From positions 208,905 through 272,904 of the forward strand of contig JBQDEV010000003.1 in the NCBI GenBank assembly GCA_052084925.1: 64,000 nt of DNA. The letters run 5' to 3'. This DNA comes from CmP2 sp052084925. Lineage in GTDB: Bacteria > Actinomycetota > Actinomycetes > Actinomycetales > Micrococcaceae. The notes under the pieces were generated by a model that worked only from the letters and a program-made list of their open reading frames with translations, was not told the origin of the DNA and ran no database searches. The position numbers and the translations under genes were made by a program. Positions 17,207 to 25,473 of the stretch are shown in pieces (position 1 is the stretch's first letter; each line of letters begins with the position of its first letter).

Positions 17207-18016
17207 ATGCCTGCGCAACGTCACTTCTTCACGTCCACCGTGCTGTTCTTCGTGATCACCACGGTGAGCGTGGTGGTGCTCGGACTCGTGGTGTTCGGCG
17301 GCTATATGGCCGTGCGGTTGGTGGTCGAGTCCTCCCAGCCCACCGAGCAAGTGCCGAACACGGACCCCAACGCTACCCCCGGTGAGCTCACCACCGACCA
17401 GCCCCTGGCCAGCGAAGTGGATGCCGAGCAAACGGTTGGCGAGCGCGCGATCTCTGAGCTCATCGACCCGACCTGGGTGGCCACCGTGGCTGAGTCCACG
17501 GGGATTCCGGCCCGGGCGCTGGCCGCCTACGCCGGTGCTGACGCCCGACTGCGCGAGACCCAGAACTGCTCGGTGGGGTGGAACACGCTGGCCGGTATCG
17601 GTTACGTGGAAACCCGGCACGGCACCCTGCAGGGCGGCTCTATTGATGCGGACGGGGTGGCGCGTCCGGAGATCTACGGGATCGCCCTCGACGGTGAGAT
17701 CACCGCGCTGATCTACGACACCGACAACGGCGAGCTCGACGGCGACACCGAGTTCGACCGGGCGGTGGGGCCCATGCAGTTCATCCCCGAGACGTGGCGC
17801 CGCTGGGGTGCCGACGGCTCCGGTGACGGATTCGCCAACCCGCACCATATTGATGACGCCGCTCTGACCGCGGCCAGTTACCTGTGCAACTCCCGCGACG
17901 GACTGGAATCGTCGTCGTCGTGGATCTCCGCGATCCGCTCGTACAACAACTCGGTGCAGTACCAGAACGACGTGGCCGAGGCGGCCTCCCGTTACGCGCG
18001 GCTCGCCGCCGAATGA
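17207..18016 (+). CDS. membrane-anchored lytic transglycosylase, MltB-like (copy 2)
   Basis: A 269-residue paralog of the preceding enzyme with the same plan: one N-terminal helix (about 10-33), a short Thr/Pro-rich linker, and the lysozyme-like domain with GYVETRHG (catalytic Glu135), VGPMQFIPETW and NPHHIDDAALTA. Both copies share the segment GIPxRALAAYAGADA, so they are a tandem duplication with diverged linkers. It ends 25 bp inside the convergent small membrane-protein gene. Confidence 0.87.
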   Translation: MPAQRHFFTSTVLFFVITTVSVVVLGLVVFGGYMAVRLVVESSQPTEQVPNTDPNATPGELTTDQPLASEVDAEQTVGERAISELIDPTWVATVAESTGIPARALAAYAGADARLRETQNCSVGWNTLAGIGYVETRHGTLQGGSIDADGVARPEIYGIALDGEITALIYDTDNGELDGDTEFDRAVGPMQFIPETWRRWGADGSGDGFANPHHIDDAALTAASYLCNSRDGLESSSSWISAIRSYNNSVQYQNDVAEAASRYARLAAE

Positions 18017-18417
18017 CCCTTCTCGGCGTCGCCGCGCTTGCCCGCGCCGCGCTCCTCCTTCAGGAAGAGCAGCGGCAGCAGCCAGGACCCCACGGCGGTG
18101 ACCACCCAGACCACCACGGTGGCGGCGATCCAGGTGCTCAGCCCGCGAATCTGCAGTCCGCCGGTGAACAAGGTGGCCACGAACAGCGCCACCCAGGTGG
18201 AGAGCAGCCCGATGAGGCTGATCAGGGCCGAGGCGTAGCGCTCGATCAGTTTCAGTAGGATCGGGGTGAACAGGGTCTGTGCCACGGCGAAGATGACGGT
18301 GGCGGTGAGGAACCCGTAGAAGGTGAGCCGGAAGTCCTGGAACAGCAGGGCCGCAGCGCCGAGTCCGAGGGCGGCGGTGGCGAGGTAGATGGCGGCTCGG
18401 ATGAGAAGTCGTCGCAT
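17992..18417 (-). CDS. small four-helix membrane protein, holin-4-like
   Basis: A 141-residue protein with four hydrophobic segments (about 8-28, 33-55, 63-85, 90-112) and a charged Lys/Arg/Glu-rich C-terminal tail. The size and topology match actinobacterial proteins annotated as phage holin family 4/YvlD-like, most of which are chromosomal and not part of prophages. There are no phage genes nearby. ATG 18417 follows GAGG. Its 3' end overlaps the convergent transglycosylase gene by 25 bp. Function unknown. Confidence 0.7.
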   Translation of the reverse strand: MRRLLIRAAIYLATAALGLGAAALLFQDFRLTFYGFLTATVIFAVAQTLFTPILLKLIERYASALISLIGLLSTWVALFVATLFTGGLQIRGLSTWIAATVVVWVVTAVGSWLLPLLFLKEERGAGKRGDAEKGHSAASRA

Positions 18418-18523
18418 GATGACCTCATTTCAGCGTCAGAGGGGCACCGCAGCAACCGCTACAGTACCCTTCCAGGATATCGGGGACGCAGCCCGGGCAC
18501 ACCAGTCAGGGAGCGGCCGGCCC

Positions 18524-19303
18524 TTACTGCATGTAGAGACCGCCGTTGACGTGGATGACCTCACCATTGATGAACGACGAGGCATCCGAACAGAGAAACA
18601 GCACGACGTCGGCTACTTCCTCCGCCGTCCCATACCGTCCCAAAGGGGTCTGCTCCAGCAGCGTCTCACCTGACGCGTCGACGAGCCGGTCCGTCATCGA
18701 GGTGCGGATAATGCCCGGCGCCACCGAGTTCACCCGGATGCCACGGTGCCCCACTTCGAGCGCCAGGCTGCGCCCGAATGCGGTAATCGCCGCCTTTGTC
18801 GCAGCGTAATGTGCGTGGGTACGACTGCCTCTGGCACCAGCCAGAGAATCGAAATTGACGATGCTCGCGTGATCGTTCAGAAACGGCAACACCGTCTGGG
18901 TCACCGCGAACACAGCGTCCAAGTTCACGGAGATCGTCTGCCGCCACTGATCCCAGGTCATCTCCGTAATCAGTTGATCACGATAGATACCAGCGGCTGG
19001 AATGAGCGCATCGACACCAGGCCCATGCTCGACGACGGCGACCAACTGCTCGAGGGTCGCTGCGTCCGAAAGATCTCCCGCAACCACCCGATGATTATGG
19101 GTGGTGCCTAGCTCGTCACGGAGCTCGTGCAACCGGTCTTCGTTGAGATCCATCAACACCAGCTCGGCGCCCGCGGTGTCCAAGAGCCGGGCGCATTCGC
19201 CCCCGATACCACCGGCGGCACCTGTGATCAGGACTCGGCGTCCAGAGAAGTCGTACTGCACCATCGAACGCGACGGTGTATCTGTCGGTGATGATCCGGT
19301 CAT
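18524..19303 (-). CDS. SDR family NAD(P)-dependent oxidoreductase
   Basis: A 259-residue classical short-chain dehydrogenase. The nucleotide motif TGAAGGIG lies near residue 26, the catalytic Ser is in NFDSLAG, and Tyr/Lys are in YAATK; the C terminus has the usual GEVIHVNGG. ATG 19303 overlaps the stop of the upstream SDR by four bases (ATGA), so the longer frame to 19420 is not used. It is the last gene of the minus-strand arm after E1, E2 and a sister SDR. Likely oxidises or reduces a hydroxy/oxo intermediate of the same pathway; substrate unknown. Confidence 0.87.
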   Translation of the reverse strand: MTGSSPTDTPSRSMVQYDFSGRRVLITGAAGGIGGECARLLDTAGAELVLMDLNEDRLHELRDELGTTHNHRVVAGDLSDAATLEQLVAVVEHGPGVDALIPAAGIYRDQLITEMTWDQWRQTISVNLDAVFAVTQTVLPFLNDHASIVNFDSLAGARGSRTHAHYAATKAAITAFGRSLALEVGHRGIRVNSVAPGIIRTSMTDRLVDASGETLLEQTPLGRYGTAEEVADVVLFLCSDASSFINGEVIHVNGGLYMQ

Positions 19304-20133
19304 GAAGTGTGCCCATCGTTCGGAGTGACCCGTGCATGACCGTACCAGGCACCATCCACGGTGAGACCGCCGTCGGCCATCAGCGTGTGGCCAGTGATGA
19401 AAGACGCCGCAGCAGTGCACAGGAAGACGATCGGCTCGGCGATCTCCGAAGGCTTGGCGAACCGGCCCAGAGGGGTTCGCGCTTCGATGAGGTCAGCGCG
19501 TAGCTTCCCCTCCTCCGCCAGCGTCTGATTCAGCGGCGTGCTGACGTATCCCGGGCCCACCGCATTCACGCGGATGCCGTGCGGAGCCCACTCGACGGCC
19601 AAGGTGCGGGTCAGCCCTCCCATGCCCGCCTTGACGGTGGTGTAGCTGAGTCGATGCGGCATGCCGACCACAGACGCGACAGAGGAGAGATTGACGATGG
19701 CACCGCCCGTCTCCGCAAGCAAGGGGAACGCTGCCCGACTGACGCGCATCGTGCCGCCGAGGTGAATGTCGACCACGACGTTCCAGTCCTCATCGGTGGT
19801 CATCTCTGACGGTACCGGGCGGGCGATGCCAGCGCTGTTGACTAGTGCATCCAGGCGGCCTTCGGTGGCGCGAATGGACGCGAGAGCGGACTCCACGCTG
19901 GCAGAGTCCGTGACGTCGCAGTGCACGCCGCGAGCGCGGCCGACACCGTGAGTCAAAGTGAGCGTCTTCACGGCCGCCGCGGTCTGATCGGCGTTGACAT
20001 CCAACAGCGCGACACGGCCGCCGCGGTCGCACCACAGCTGGGCAGTCTCGAAGCCGATGCCGGATGCGCCGCCCGTTACGGCCAGCACCGTCTCCGGCTG
20101 AGGAAGGACGGCGTAGGGGGACGTAGTACTCAT
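19300..20133 (-). CDS. SDR family NAD(P)-dependent oxidoreductase
   Basis: A 277-residue classical SDR with TGGASGIG near residue 20, catalytic Ser in NLSSVAS, and YTTVK as the Tyr-Lys pair. The end (GHTLMADGGLTVDGAW) is typical. ATG 20133 is about 8 bases from GAGAGGA; the ATG at 20139 is too close to it. It is coupled to the next SDR by ATGA and starts 19 bp after the E2 stop. Likely acts in the same pathway as the 2-oxo acid/acetoin dehydrogenase; specificity is not visible. Confidence 0.87.
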   Translation of the reverse strand: MSTTSPYAVLPQPETVLAVTGGASGIGFETAQLWCDRGGRVALLDVNADQTAAAVKTLTLTHGVGRARGVHCDVTDSASVESALASIRATEGRLDALVNSAGIARPVPSEMTTDEDWNVVVDIHLGGTMRVSRAAFPLLAETGGAIVNLSSVASVVGMPHRLSYTTVKAGMGGLTRTLAVEWAPHGIRVNAVGPGYVSTPLNQTLAEEGKLRADLIEARTPLGRFAKPSEIAEPIVFLCTAAASFITGHTLMADGGLTVDGAWYGHARVTPNDGHTS

Positions 20134-20152
20134 AGTCATATTCCTCTCGTAC

Positions 20153-21394
20153 TCAGACCAGCAGACCCAGCGGATTTTCCAGCCTCTGCTGGAAAGCGGC
20201 CAACAGTTGGGCGGCAACCGCGCCGTCAATGGCACGGTGATCTGCCGACAAAGTAGCGGTCATCTGAGTGGCGATCTGCAACTGATTCTCACGCACCACC
20301 GCGCGCTTCTCCGCCGCACCCAGAGCCAGGATCCCGGCCTGCGGCGGATTCAGAATTGCGGAGAACTCCCGGGTACCGAACATGCCAAGATTAGACAGGC
20401 TGAATGTCCCGCCCTCCAACTCCTGCTGTCGGATCTTTCCCGAGGAGGCGCGCTGCTTGTAATCTGACAGTTCCTCCGTCAGCGCCGAAATCGACAGTGA
20501 TTCCACCTTCCGGACCACGGGGGTCAGCAATCCACCGTCCGTCGCGATTGCCACCGCAATGTCTGCATGACGGAACCGCCGCAGGTGATCCCCGCCCCAG
20601 GCGACATTCGCCTCCGGCACATCCCGCAGAGCCAGCCCGAGCGCCTTCACACACAGGTCGTTGACCGAAACTTTCGACCGGGCGCCGCTGCCAATCTCCA
20701 ATGTCAGCGACGCGTTGATCTTCGTGCGCAACTCGAACAGGGCATCCATGTCCACATCGACGCTGACATAGAAGTGCGGGACCTGGGTCTTGGACTCGGT
20801 GAGGCGGCGGGCGATGGCCTTGCGCATCGAGGTCAGCTCGACCTTTTCGTAGTCACTGTTGCTGGTCTCGTCGACGACGTCGTTGACGGGGGTCAACCTC
20901 GGGGAAGTGATGGCATTCTCGACGTCGCGGCGCAGAATCCGCCCTCCCGGTCCCGAGCCGGTGAGCGCGCTGGGGTCAATGCCGCGTTCTCGAGCTCGGC
21001 GCCGTGCCAGTGGTGAGATGAAGATTCGCGCGTCGGCGACGTGATTGGTCGGCGTAGCATCCGGTTCGGTCGATGTATCCCGTTCAACCGGCTCTCGGGG
21101 CTCCTCCGAGCGCACCGATTCGGAAAGCAGCACGTCTAATTCGTCGCTGGATTCCGTTCCGTCGGTGAGTAGCAGAATTGGTGCACCGACGTGGACGATC
21201 GACCCGGCTTCGACCAGAAGCCGACTCACGGTTCCGGAGGCCTCGGCTTCAAGTTCCACGGTGGCCTTCTCCGTCTCGATGTCAGCCACCGGCTGCCCGT
21301 GCTCCACGGTGTCGCCCACAGAGACGAGCCAGCTCTGCACGACGGCGTCGGTAGCGTCCGCCACGATGGCGGGGAGAGTGATGATGCTTGCCAT
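20153..21394 (-). CDS. dihydrolipoamide acyltransferase (E2) of a 2-oxo acid or acetoin dehydrogenase
   Basis: A 413-residue E2. It has one lipoyl domain (ETEKA, lipoyl Lys43), an acidic linker, a peripheral subunit-binding domain (about 127-165, ISPLARRRARERGID), and a CoA acyltransferase core ending with HRAIDG (His386). It transfers the acyl group made by E1 to CoA. It follows the fused E1 gene by 64 bp with GAGGA before ATG 21394. No E3 (lipoamide dehydrogenase) is in the window, so a shared E3 must be used. A single lipoyl domain fits acetoin or branched-chain type complexes as well as pyruvate. Confidence 0.92.
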   Translation of the reverse strand: MASIITLPAIVADATDAVVQSWLVSVGDTVEHGQPVADIETEKATVELEAEASGTVSRLLVEAGSIVHVGAPILLLTDGTESSDELDVLLSESVRSEEPREPVERDTSTEPDATPTNHVADARIFISPLARRRARERGIDPSALTGSGPGGRILRRDVENAITSPRLTPVNDVVDETSNSDYEKVELTSMRKAIARRLTESKTQVPHFYVSVDVDMDALFELRTKINASLTLEIGSGARSKVSVNDLCVKALGLALRDVPEANVAWGGDHLRRFRHADIAVAIATDGGLLTPVVRKVESLSISALTEELSDYKQRASSGKIRQQELEGGTFSLSNLGMFGTREFSAILNPPQAGILALGAAEKRAVVRENQLQIATQMTATLSADHRAIDGAVAAQLLAAFQQRLENPLGLLV

Positions 21395-21458
21395 GGAAGT
21401 TGTCCTCAGGTTCTCTTGGCTATATTCGTGACTCGAATCGACGGATGGCAGGGGAGTG

Positions 21459-23687
21459 TCAGCGCTTCGGCGTCAGCCCGAGGTTCCGCGCTGCCCGGTC
21501 GAAACCAGCGTGAACGTCATCGATGTCGGCATTGGCAGCTGCTTCGAGCACCTTGGAGATCGACGGAGCGGCTTCCCGTCCCGTGACGCGTTCTACCGGC
21601 TGATCCAGGTGATCGAAGAATCGGCGCTGGATCTCATCCGCCACCCAGGTCCCATACGAGGTGCCCAACGGCCCCTGCTCGACAATCAGGACGTTGTTCG
21701 TCTTCTTGATGGACTGGCCCACGGTTTCCCAATCGAAGGAGGCGCGATCGAGCCATCGTAGGTCGATGATTTCGGCGTCCAGATCCTCGCGCTCCTCGGC
21801 GGCCTGTAGTGCCAGCTGCACCATATTGAGATAGGAGAGCACTGTCAGGTCCGACCCTTCCCTGCGAACGGCTGCCTGCCCCACCGGCAGCCGGTAGTCA
21901 GGAGCCCGATCGGGGATCGACGATTCTTGGCCGTAGAGATCGACGTGCTCGAGCACGAGGACGGGATCGTTCAGATCCAGGGCGGAGTTCATGAGCCCGA
22001 TATAGTCGGATGCGCAGGACGGCGCCACGATGCGCCATCCGGGGCTGGTAGCGAAGATTCCGGCAGGATCCATCGAGTGTTGGGAACCGTAGCCCGCGCC
22101 CATCGCCACCTTGGAACGCAGGACGACGGGCATGGAGGTCTGACCACCGAACATGTGCCGGGCTTTGCCGATCTGATTGAAGACCTGGTCTGCCGCAACA
22201 AACAGGAAATCCGAATACATGAACTCGACGACCGGCTTGAACCGGCCTGTCAGTGCCAACCCGCCGGCGAGACCGGCGAACGCATTCTCAGAGATCGGGG
22301 TGCCGAGCACACGCTCCGGAAAGGCGTCTTTGAGACCCCTCGTCGCACCGTTGGTGCCACCTTTCAGGCGATGGATGTCCTCGCCCATGACCACGACGCC
22401 GGGGTCATCCGACATTCGGTGATGCAGCACGTCGGCGATCGCATCCACGAACCGGACAGAGATAACCGAACCGTTCGTCAGCTCATCGAGCAAGGCCACA
22501 TCATCGGGAAGTGCTGAATCAGAGCGGATTCCGTCGTCAACGGTGGCGGGGTCCGGCCACAGCGAGGGCCTGATGCGAACAGCCTGCGCCCGATCGCTAG
22601 TGGGATCATCTTCGGTGAGATTCTGGACGATCTCCTCCACGGTCTCGCCAACTCGCTGGATGAGGTCGTTGACGTCGCCGTCGGACAGCAAGTCTCGGCG
22701 TTGCATCTCGGTGATGACGCGCTGAATCGGGTCCCGTTGGCGCCACTGCTTTTCCTCATCCTTGGTGCGGTAGCCGAAGGCGCTGCCGGGGAAGGGGCCG
22801 TTTTGGTGGAAATAACGGTAAGTGTCCGCTTCGATCAAGGTGGCGCCGGCGCCGGAGCGCATATGCTCGACCGCCTGTTGCTGGGCTAGATAGACGGCCA
22901 AGGGGTCCATGCCGTCTACGTGCCAAGATCGCAAACCAAATCCGGGACCGCGCAATGCCAGACGGGGCTCCGCCGTGACCTCATCGACATGGGTGGAAAC
23001 GGCATAGTGATTGTTCTCGATGAAGAAGCACAAGGGTACCTTCCACGCGGCCGCCAAGTTGAACGTCTCCAGTGTGGATCCGATATTGGAGGCGCCGTCT
23101 CCGAAATAGGTGACGGTAACGCCGGTGGAGTCTGCATTCGATTCATCCTGCATAGGATCATGCCGCTGCGCCCACGCGTTCCCGGCGGCCAACGGAACAC
23201 CTCCGCCGACAATGGCGTTCGTGCCCAGAGCGCCAGCATCCATCCACTGCAGATGCATGGAGCCACCACGACCACCAGAAAACCCGCCTGCGAGTCCAAG
23301 TACCTCCTGCAGAGTCCGTTCCAGGAATTCGACGATCTCGTCGCCCTTGATGCCATCCACAGCACGGAAACCACCGGGACGGAGATAACTCAGGCCTTTG
23401 GCGATGAACTGATGGTGACCCCGGTGGGTGCCGTTGACGCCGTCGCCTCCCCGCAGAGCCAGCACCGAGCCGACGGCAGCGCCTTCCTGGCCGACGCTGG
23501 AATGTGCTGGACCGTGCACCAGCCCGGAACCGGCCAACCCAAGTACTGCTTCCTCAAACGATCTAATCGCCTGCATCTCCACCAACATCGTTTCCAGCAG
23601 GGCCGGATCAGCGTTGTCCCAATCATCCGACGTGGTGCGCAGATGCGTCACGTGAGTCGAATAGTCGAGGGGCACATTCTCAGGCAT
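21459..23687 (-). CDS. fused E1 alpha-beta thiamine-dependent dehydrogenase
   Basis: A 742-residue protein that joins the two E1 subunits, normally separate, in one chain. The alpha part (about 25-330) has the TPP-binding stretch FGDGASNIGS leading to IENNHYAVST and the HRGHHQFIAKG segment. The beta part (about 400-735) has GEDIHRLKGGTNG and TPISENAFAGLAGG, the usual beta active-site region. It decarboxylates a 2-oxo acid, or cleaves acetoin, and loads the acyl group on E2. It is the first gene of the minus arm, divergent from the VOC/GntR genes over two TTGGATCC-type palindromes. Confidence 0.9.
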   Translation of the reverse strand: MPENVPLDYSTHVTHLRTTSDDWDNADPALLETMLVEMQAIRSFEEAVLGLAGSGLVHGPAHSSVGQEGAAVGSVLALRGGDGVNGTHRGHHQFIAKGLSYLRPGGFRAVDGIKGDEIVEFLERTLQEVLGLAGGFSGGRGGSMHLQWMDAGALGTNAIVGGGVPLAAGNAWAQRHDPMQDESNADSTGVTVTYFGDGASNIGSTLETFNLAAAWKVPLCFFIENNHYAVSTHVDEVTAEPRLALRGPGFGLRSWHVDGMDPLAVYLAQQQAVEHMRSGAGATLIEADTYRYFHQNGPFPGSAFGYRTKDEEKQWRQRDPIQRVITEMQRRDLLSDGDVNDLIQRVGETVEEIVQNLTEDDPTSDRAQAVRIRPSLWPDPATVDDGIRSDSALPDDVALLDELTNGSVISVRFVDAIADVLHHRMSDDPGVVVMGEDIHRLKGGTNGATRGLKDAFPERVLGTPISENAFAGLAGGLALTGRFKPVVEFMYSDFLFVAADQVFNQIGKARHMFGGQTSMPVVLRSKVAMGAGYGSQHSMDPAGIFATSPGWRIVAPSCASDYIGLMNSALDLNDPVLVLEHVDLYGQESSIPDRAPDYRLPVGQAAVRREGSDLTVLSYLNMVQLALQAAEEREDLDAEIIDLRWLDRASFDWETVGQSIKKTNNVLIVEQGPLGTSYGTWVADEIQRRFFDHLDQPVERVTGREAAPSISKVLEAAANADIDDVHAGFDRAARNLGLTPKR

Positions 23688-23765
23688 GGTTCTCCGAAAG
23701 GTCGGCGGTACTTCAGATGCATCGACACGAGATTCTCGTGGTTTGAATCACACCGTAGCACCGAT

Positions 23766-23777
23766 ATTGGATCCAAT
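23766..23777. promoter_or_regulatory. GntR-type operator copy 1
   Basis: ATTGGATCCAAT, a perfect 12-bp palindrome between the divergent E1 and VOC genes, 79 bp upstream of the E1 start. Its centre is 52 bp (about five helical turns) from copy 2. Confidence 0.65.
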
Positions 23778-23817
23778 CCAGCCGTAAAGTGGAGAATACG
23801 GGTACTAATACCGAGTT

Positions 23818-23829
23818 ATTGGATCCATT
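23818..23829. promoter_or_regulatory. GntR-type operator copy 2
   Basis: ATTGGATCCATT, a near-palindrome with one base changed relative to copy 1, 81 bp upstream of the VOC start. Confidence 0.6.
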
Positions 23830-23909
23830 GACTTGGTGATGGTTTGATAGCCTCATCGCGTTCATGTCACTGTGCGCGAGTCCTGCAACCCAGAGGAGGA
23901 GATTCGCTC

Positions 23910-24431
23910 ATGCCGACCGTTCGTGGTGTCCCCGGATTGAGAGGGACCGATCACATTGGATTCACAGTCCCAGACATCGAGCAAGCTCATGCATTCCTCG
24001 TGGACATCCTCGGGTGCGACTTTGTCTATTCCTTGGGGCCGTACCCGCAGGATGAGGAACTGATGGCCGCGCGGATTGGGGTGCATCCGGAGGCACAAAT
24101 TCAGGAGATTCGCTTCTATCGCTGTTTCAACGGATCCAACTTCGAGGTCTTCCATTACGAAGCTCCCGACCAGGTGTATGAGCGGCCCAAGAACTCCGAT
24201 ATGGGAGGCCATCACATCGCCCTGTATGTAGATGATCTGGACTTGGCAGTGTCATATTTGCGTAGACACGGCATCAAGGTTATGGGTGAGCCGACCGCCA
24301 GTTCCGGTGCGAGTCTGGGGCAGCGCTGGGTGTACTTCATCGCACCGTGGGGCATGCAATTCGAGTTAGTCTCTTTCCCAGGGGGGAAACATTATGAACG
24401 CGATGCGGAGGTACTGCTGTGGCATCCCTAG
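23910..24431 (+). CDS. VOC (glyoxalase/dioxygenase superfamily) protein
   Basis: A 173-residue vicinal-oxygen-chelate protein with two beta-alpha-beta-beta-beta modules. Potential metal ligands are His14 in GTDHIGFTV, Glu in NFEVFHYE, His in GGHHIALYV, and Glu in MQFELVSF. This full H-E-H-E set suggests an active metal enzyme (isomerase, lyase or epimerase). AGAGGAGG precedes ATG 23910. It overlaps the GntR gene by 13 bp and is first in the plus arm. Reaction unknown; an intermediate of the linked pathway is the likely substrate. Confidence 0.8.
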   Translation: MPTVRGVPGLRGTDHIGFTVPDIEQAHAFLVDILGCDFVYSLGPYPQDEELMAARIGVHPEAQIQEIRFYRCFNGSNFEVFHYEAPDQVYERPKNSDMGGHHIALYVDDLDLAVSYLRRHGIKVMGEPTASSGASLGQRWVYFIAPWGMQFELVSFPGGKHYERDAEVLLWHP

Positions 24432-25120
24432 ACGCGCACGATGAATCAGTCGGTGCCTCACCGTTTGGTGCACCTGCTACTGCGGAGTCCGTTACGGAGC
24501 GGCTGCGTGCCGAAATTCTGGCGGGAGAGTTCACTCCAGGGCAGCGGCTCGGGCAGGAGCTGTTGGCGTCGCGGTTCAACGCCTCTCGCATGCCCGTTAG
24601 AACGGCCCTGCGTCAGCTCGAGGCCGAGGGTCTGGTGACCACGATTGCCCACAGCGGTGCTTGGGTGTCGAAGCTGGATCGGTTCGAATTCGAGCAGGTT
24701 TACAAGATGCGCGAGGCCTTGGAGCCTCTGGCCATCGCTGAGTCGTTGCCGCACCTTAGTGAAGGACAGGTTGACGAGATCGTTGCGGTCGCCGAGGAGT
24801 TGCACGAAGCGACCCTGCCGCGGGTGAAGATCGAGGATTTTCTGAGACTGGACCGCAAGTTCCACCTGCTCACTTACGCCGGTGTGCGGTATGAACCCTT
24901 GCGGCAACAGGTCGAGCGGCTGTGGAACACCACGCAGCACTATCGTCGAGCGCTGGCCAATCGTTTGGACGACGATCGCGCACAGATGACGGACCATGAC
25001 CATGCGCTCATCGTTGACGCCGTGCGCCGGCGCGACCAAGAATCGGCGCGGGCGCTGGTCCGACTGCACATCAACCGAACGCGACAGACCATCTCCGATT
25101 CCGAGGAGATTTTCGCCTAA
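24419..25120 (+). CDS. GntR family regulator, FCD (FadR) subfamily
   Basis: A 233-residue repressor-type regulator: winged helix about 22-85 (VTERLRAEILAGEF, then FNASRMPVRTALRQLEAEGLV) and an all-helical FCD ligand domain. That domain has candidate metal/ligand residues in DRKFHLLTY and DHDHALIVDA. GTG 24419 follows GGAGG and lies inside the 3' end of the VOC gene, so the pair is coupled. Four TTGGATCC-type palindromes flank the gene on both sides and are the likely binding sites, giving control of both arms of the divergon and of itself. FCD regulators usually respond to small organic acids. Confidence 0.9.
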   Translation: MASLDAHDESVGASPFGAPATAESVTERLRAEILAGEFTPGQRLGQELLASRFNASRMPVRTALRQLEAEGLVTTIAHSGAWVSKLDRFEFEQVYKMREALEPLAIAESLPHLSEGQVDEIVAVAEELHEATLPRVKIEDFLRLDRKFHLLTYAGVRYEPLRQQVERLWNTTQHYRRALANRLDDDRAQMTDHDHALIVDAVRRRDQESARALVRLHINRTRQTISDSEEIFA

Positions 25121-25187
25121 CTGGCACGGCCGCTGCCGGACACGCTGGAGATGGCCAGCACTTTTCGTCGTGCCCAAAGATCAATCC

Positions 25188-25197
25188 TTGGATCCAA
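25188..25197. promoter_or_regulatory. GntR-type operator copy 3
   Basis: TTGGATCCAA, the 10-bp core palindrome, 68 bp after the GntR stop and about 280 bp before the SDR start. Confidence 0.55.
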
Positions 25198-25361
25198 CGC
25201 GCCGAATTCCGGCTTTGGGTGAAATGGGCCGTCTGACCAGTCTGAGTCTTCGACGTGATGCCTCTAACGCCTGCTATTGAAGTGATCAGGGACCCGGTAT
25301 CGAGTCGACTGCCTAATTCTTAATGTTGACGTGGGTCACATTCTCTGGTTGCATGTAACTC

Positions 25362-25375
25362 AATTGGATCCAATT
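25362..25375. promoter_or_regulatory. GntR-type operator copy 4
   Basis: AATTGGATCCAATT, the longest copy, a perfect 14-bp palindrome located about 100 bp before the SDR start and probably overlapping the promoter of the plus-strand operon. Confidence 0.7.
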
Positions 25376-25473
25376 ACGGGTTCTCGGGGCGTTTATCCAC
25401 CATGGTGCGCTTGCGAGGGGCCTTGGTAGAAGGTGAACGGATCCATTTCCAACGACAGGGAAGTGAACCGCAG

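Larger units (their letters stand above)
25121..25473 (+). other. intergenic regulatory stretch after the GntR gene
   Basis: These 353 bases hold no convincing gene. They carry two copies of the TTGGATCC palindrome (25188 and 25362) and should contain the promoter of the SDR-Liv-dehydrogenase operon. A frame open from 25402 runs into the SDR but lacks a ribosome binding site. G+C is lower than in flanking genes. No clear terminator is visible after the GntR gene. Confidence 0.6.

Noticed and set aside
17992..18417. Prophage remnant (holin-like gene)
   Set aside because: No integrase, structural or lysis genes nearby; the neighbouring transglycosylases are membrane-anchored cellular enzymes.
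18418..18523. Possible regulatory element between the holin-like and SDR genes
   Set aside because: GCAGCAACC is present but none of the other riboswitch core segments; no hairpin or palindrome of note.
25438..25443. GGATCC as a fifth GntR operator
   Set aside because: Only the six-base core is present, without the flanking TT/AA arms; other bare GGATCC sites in genes are likewise expected by chance.
25402..25473. Longer start for the SDR at 25474
   Set aside because: The extra 24 residues are unlike SDRs and ATG 25402 has no ribosome binding site; kept only as an alternative.
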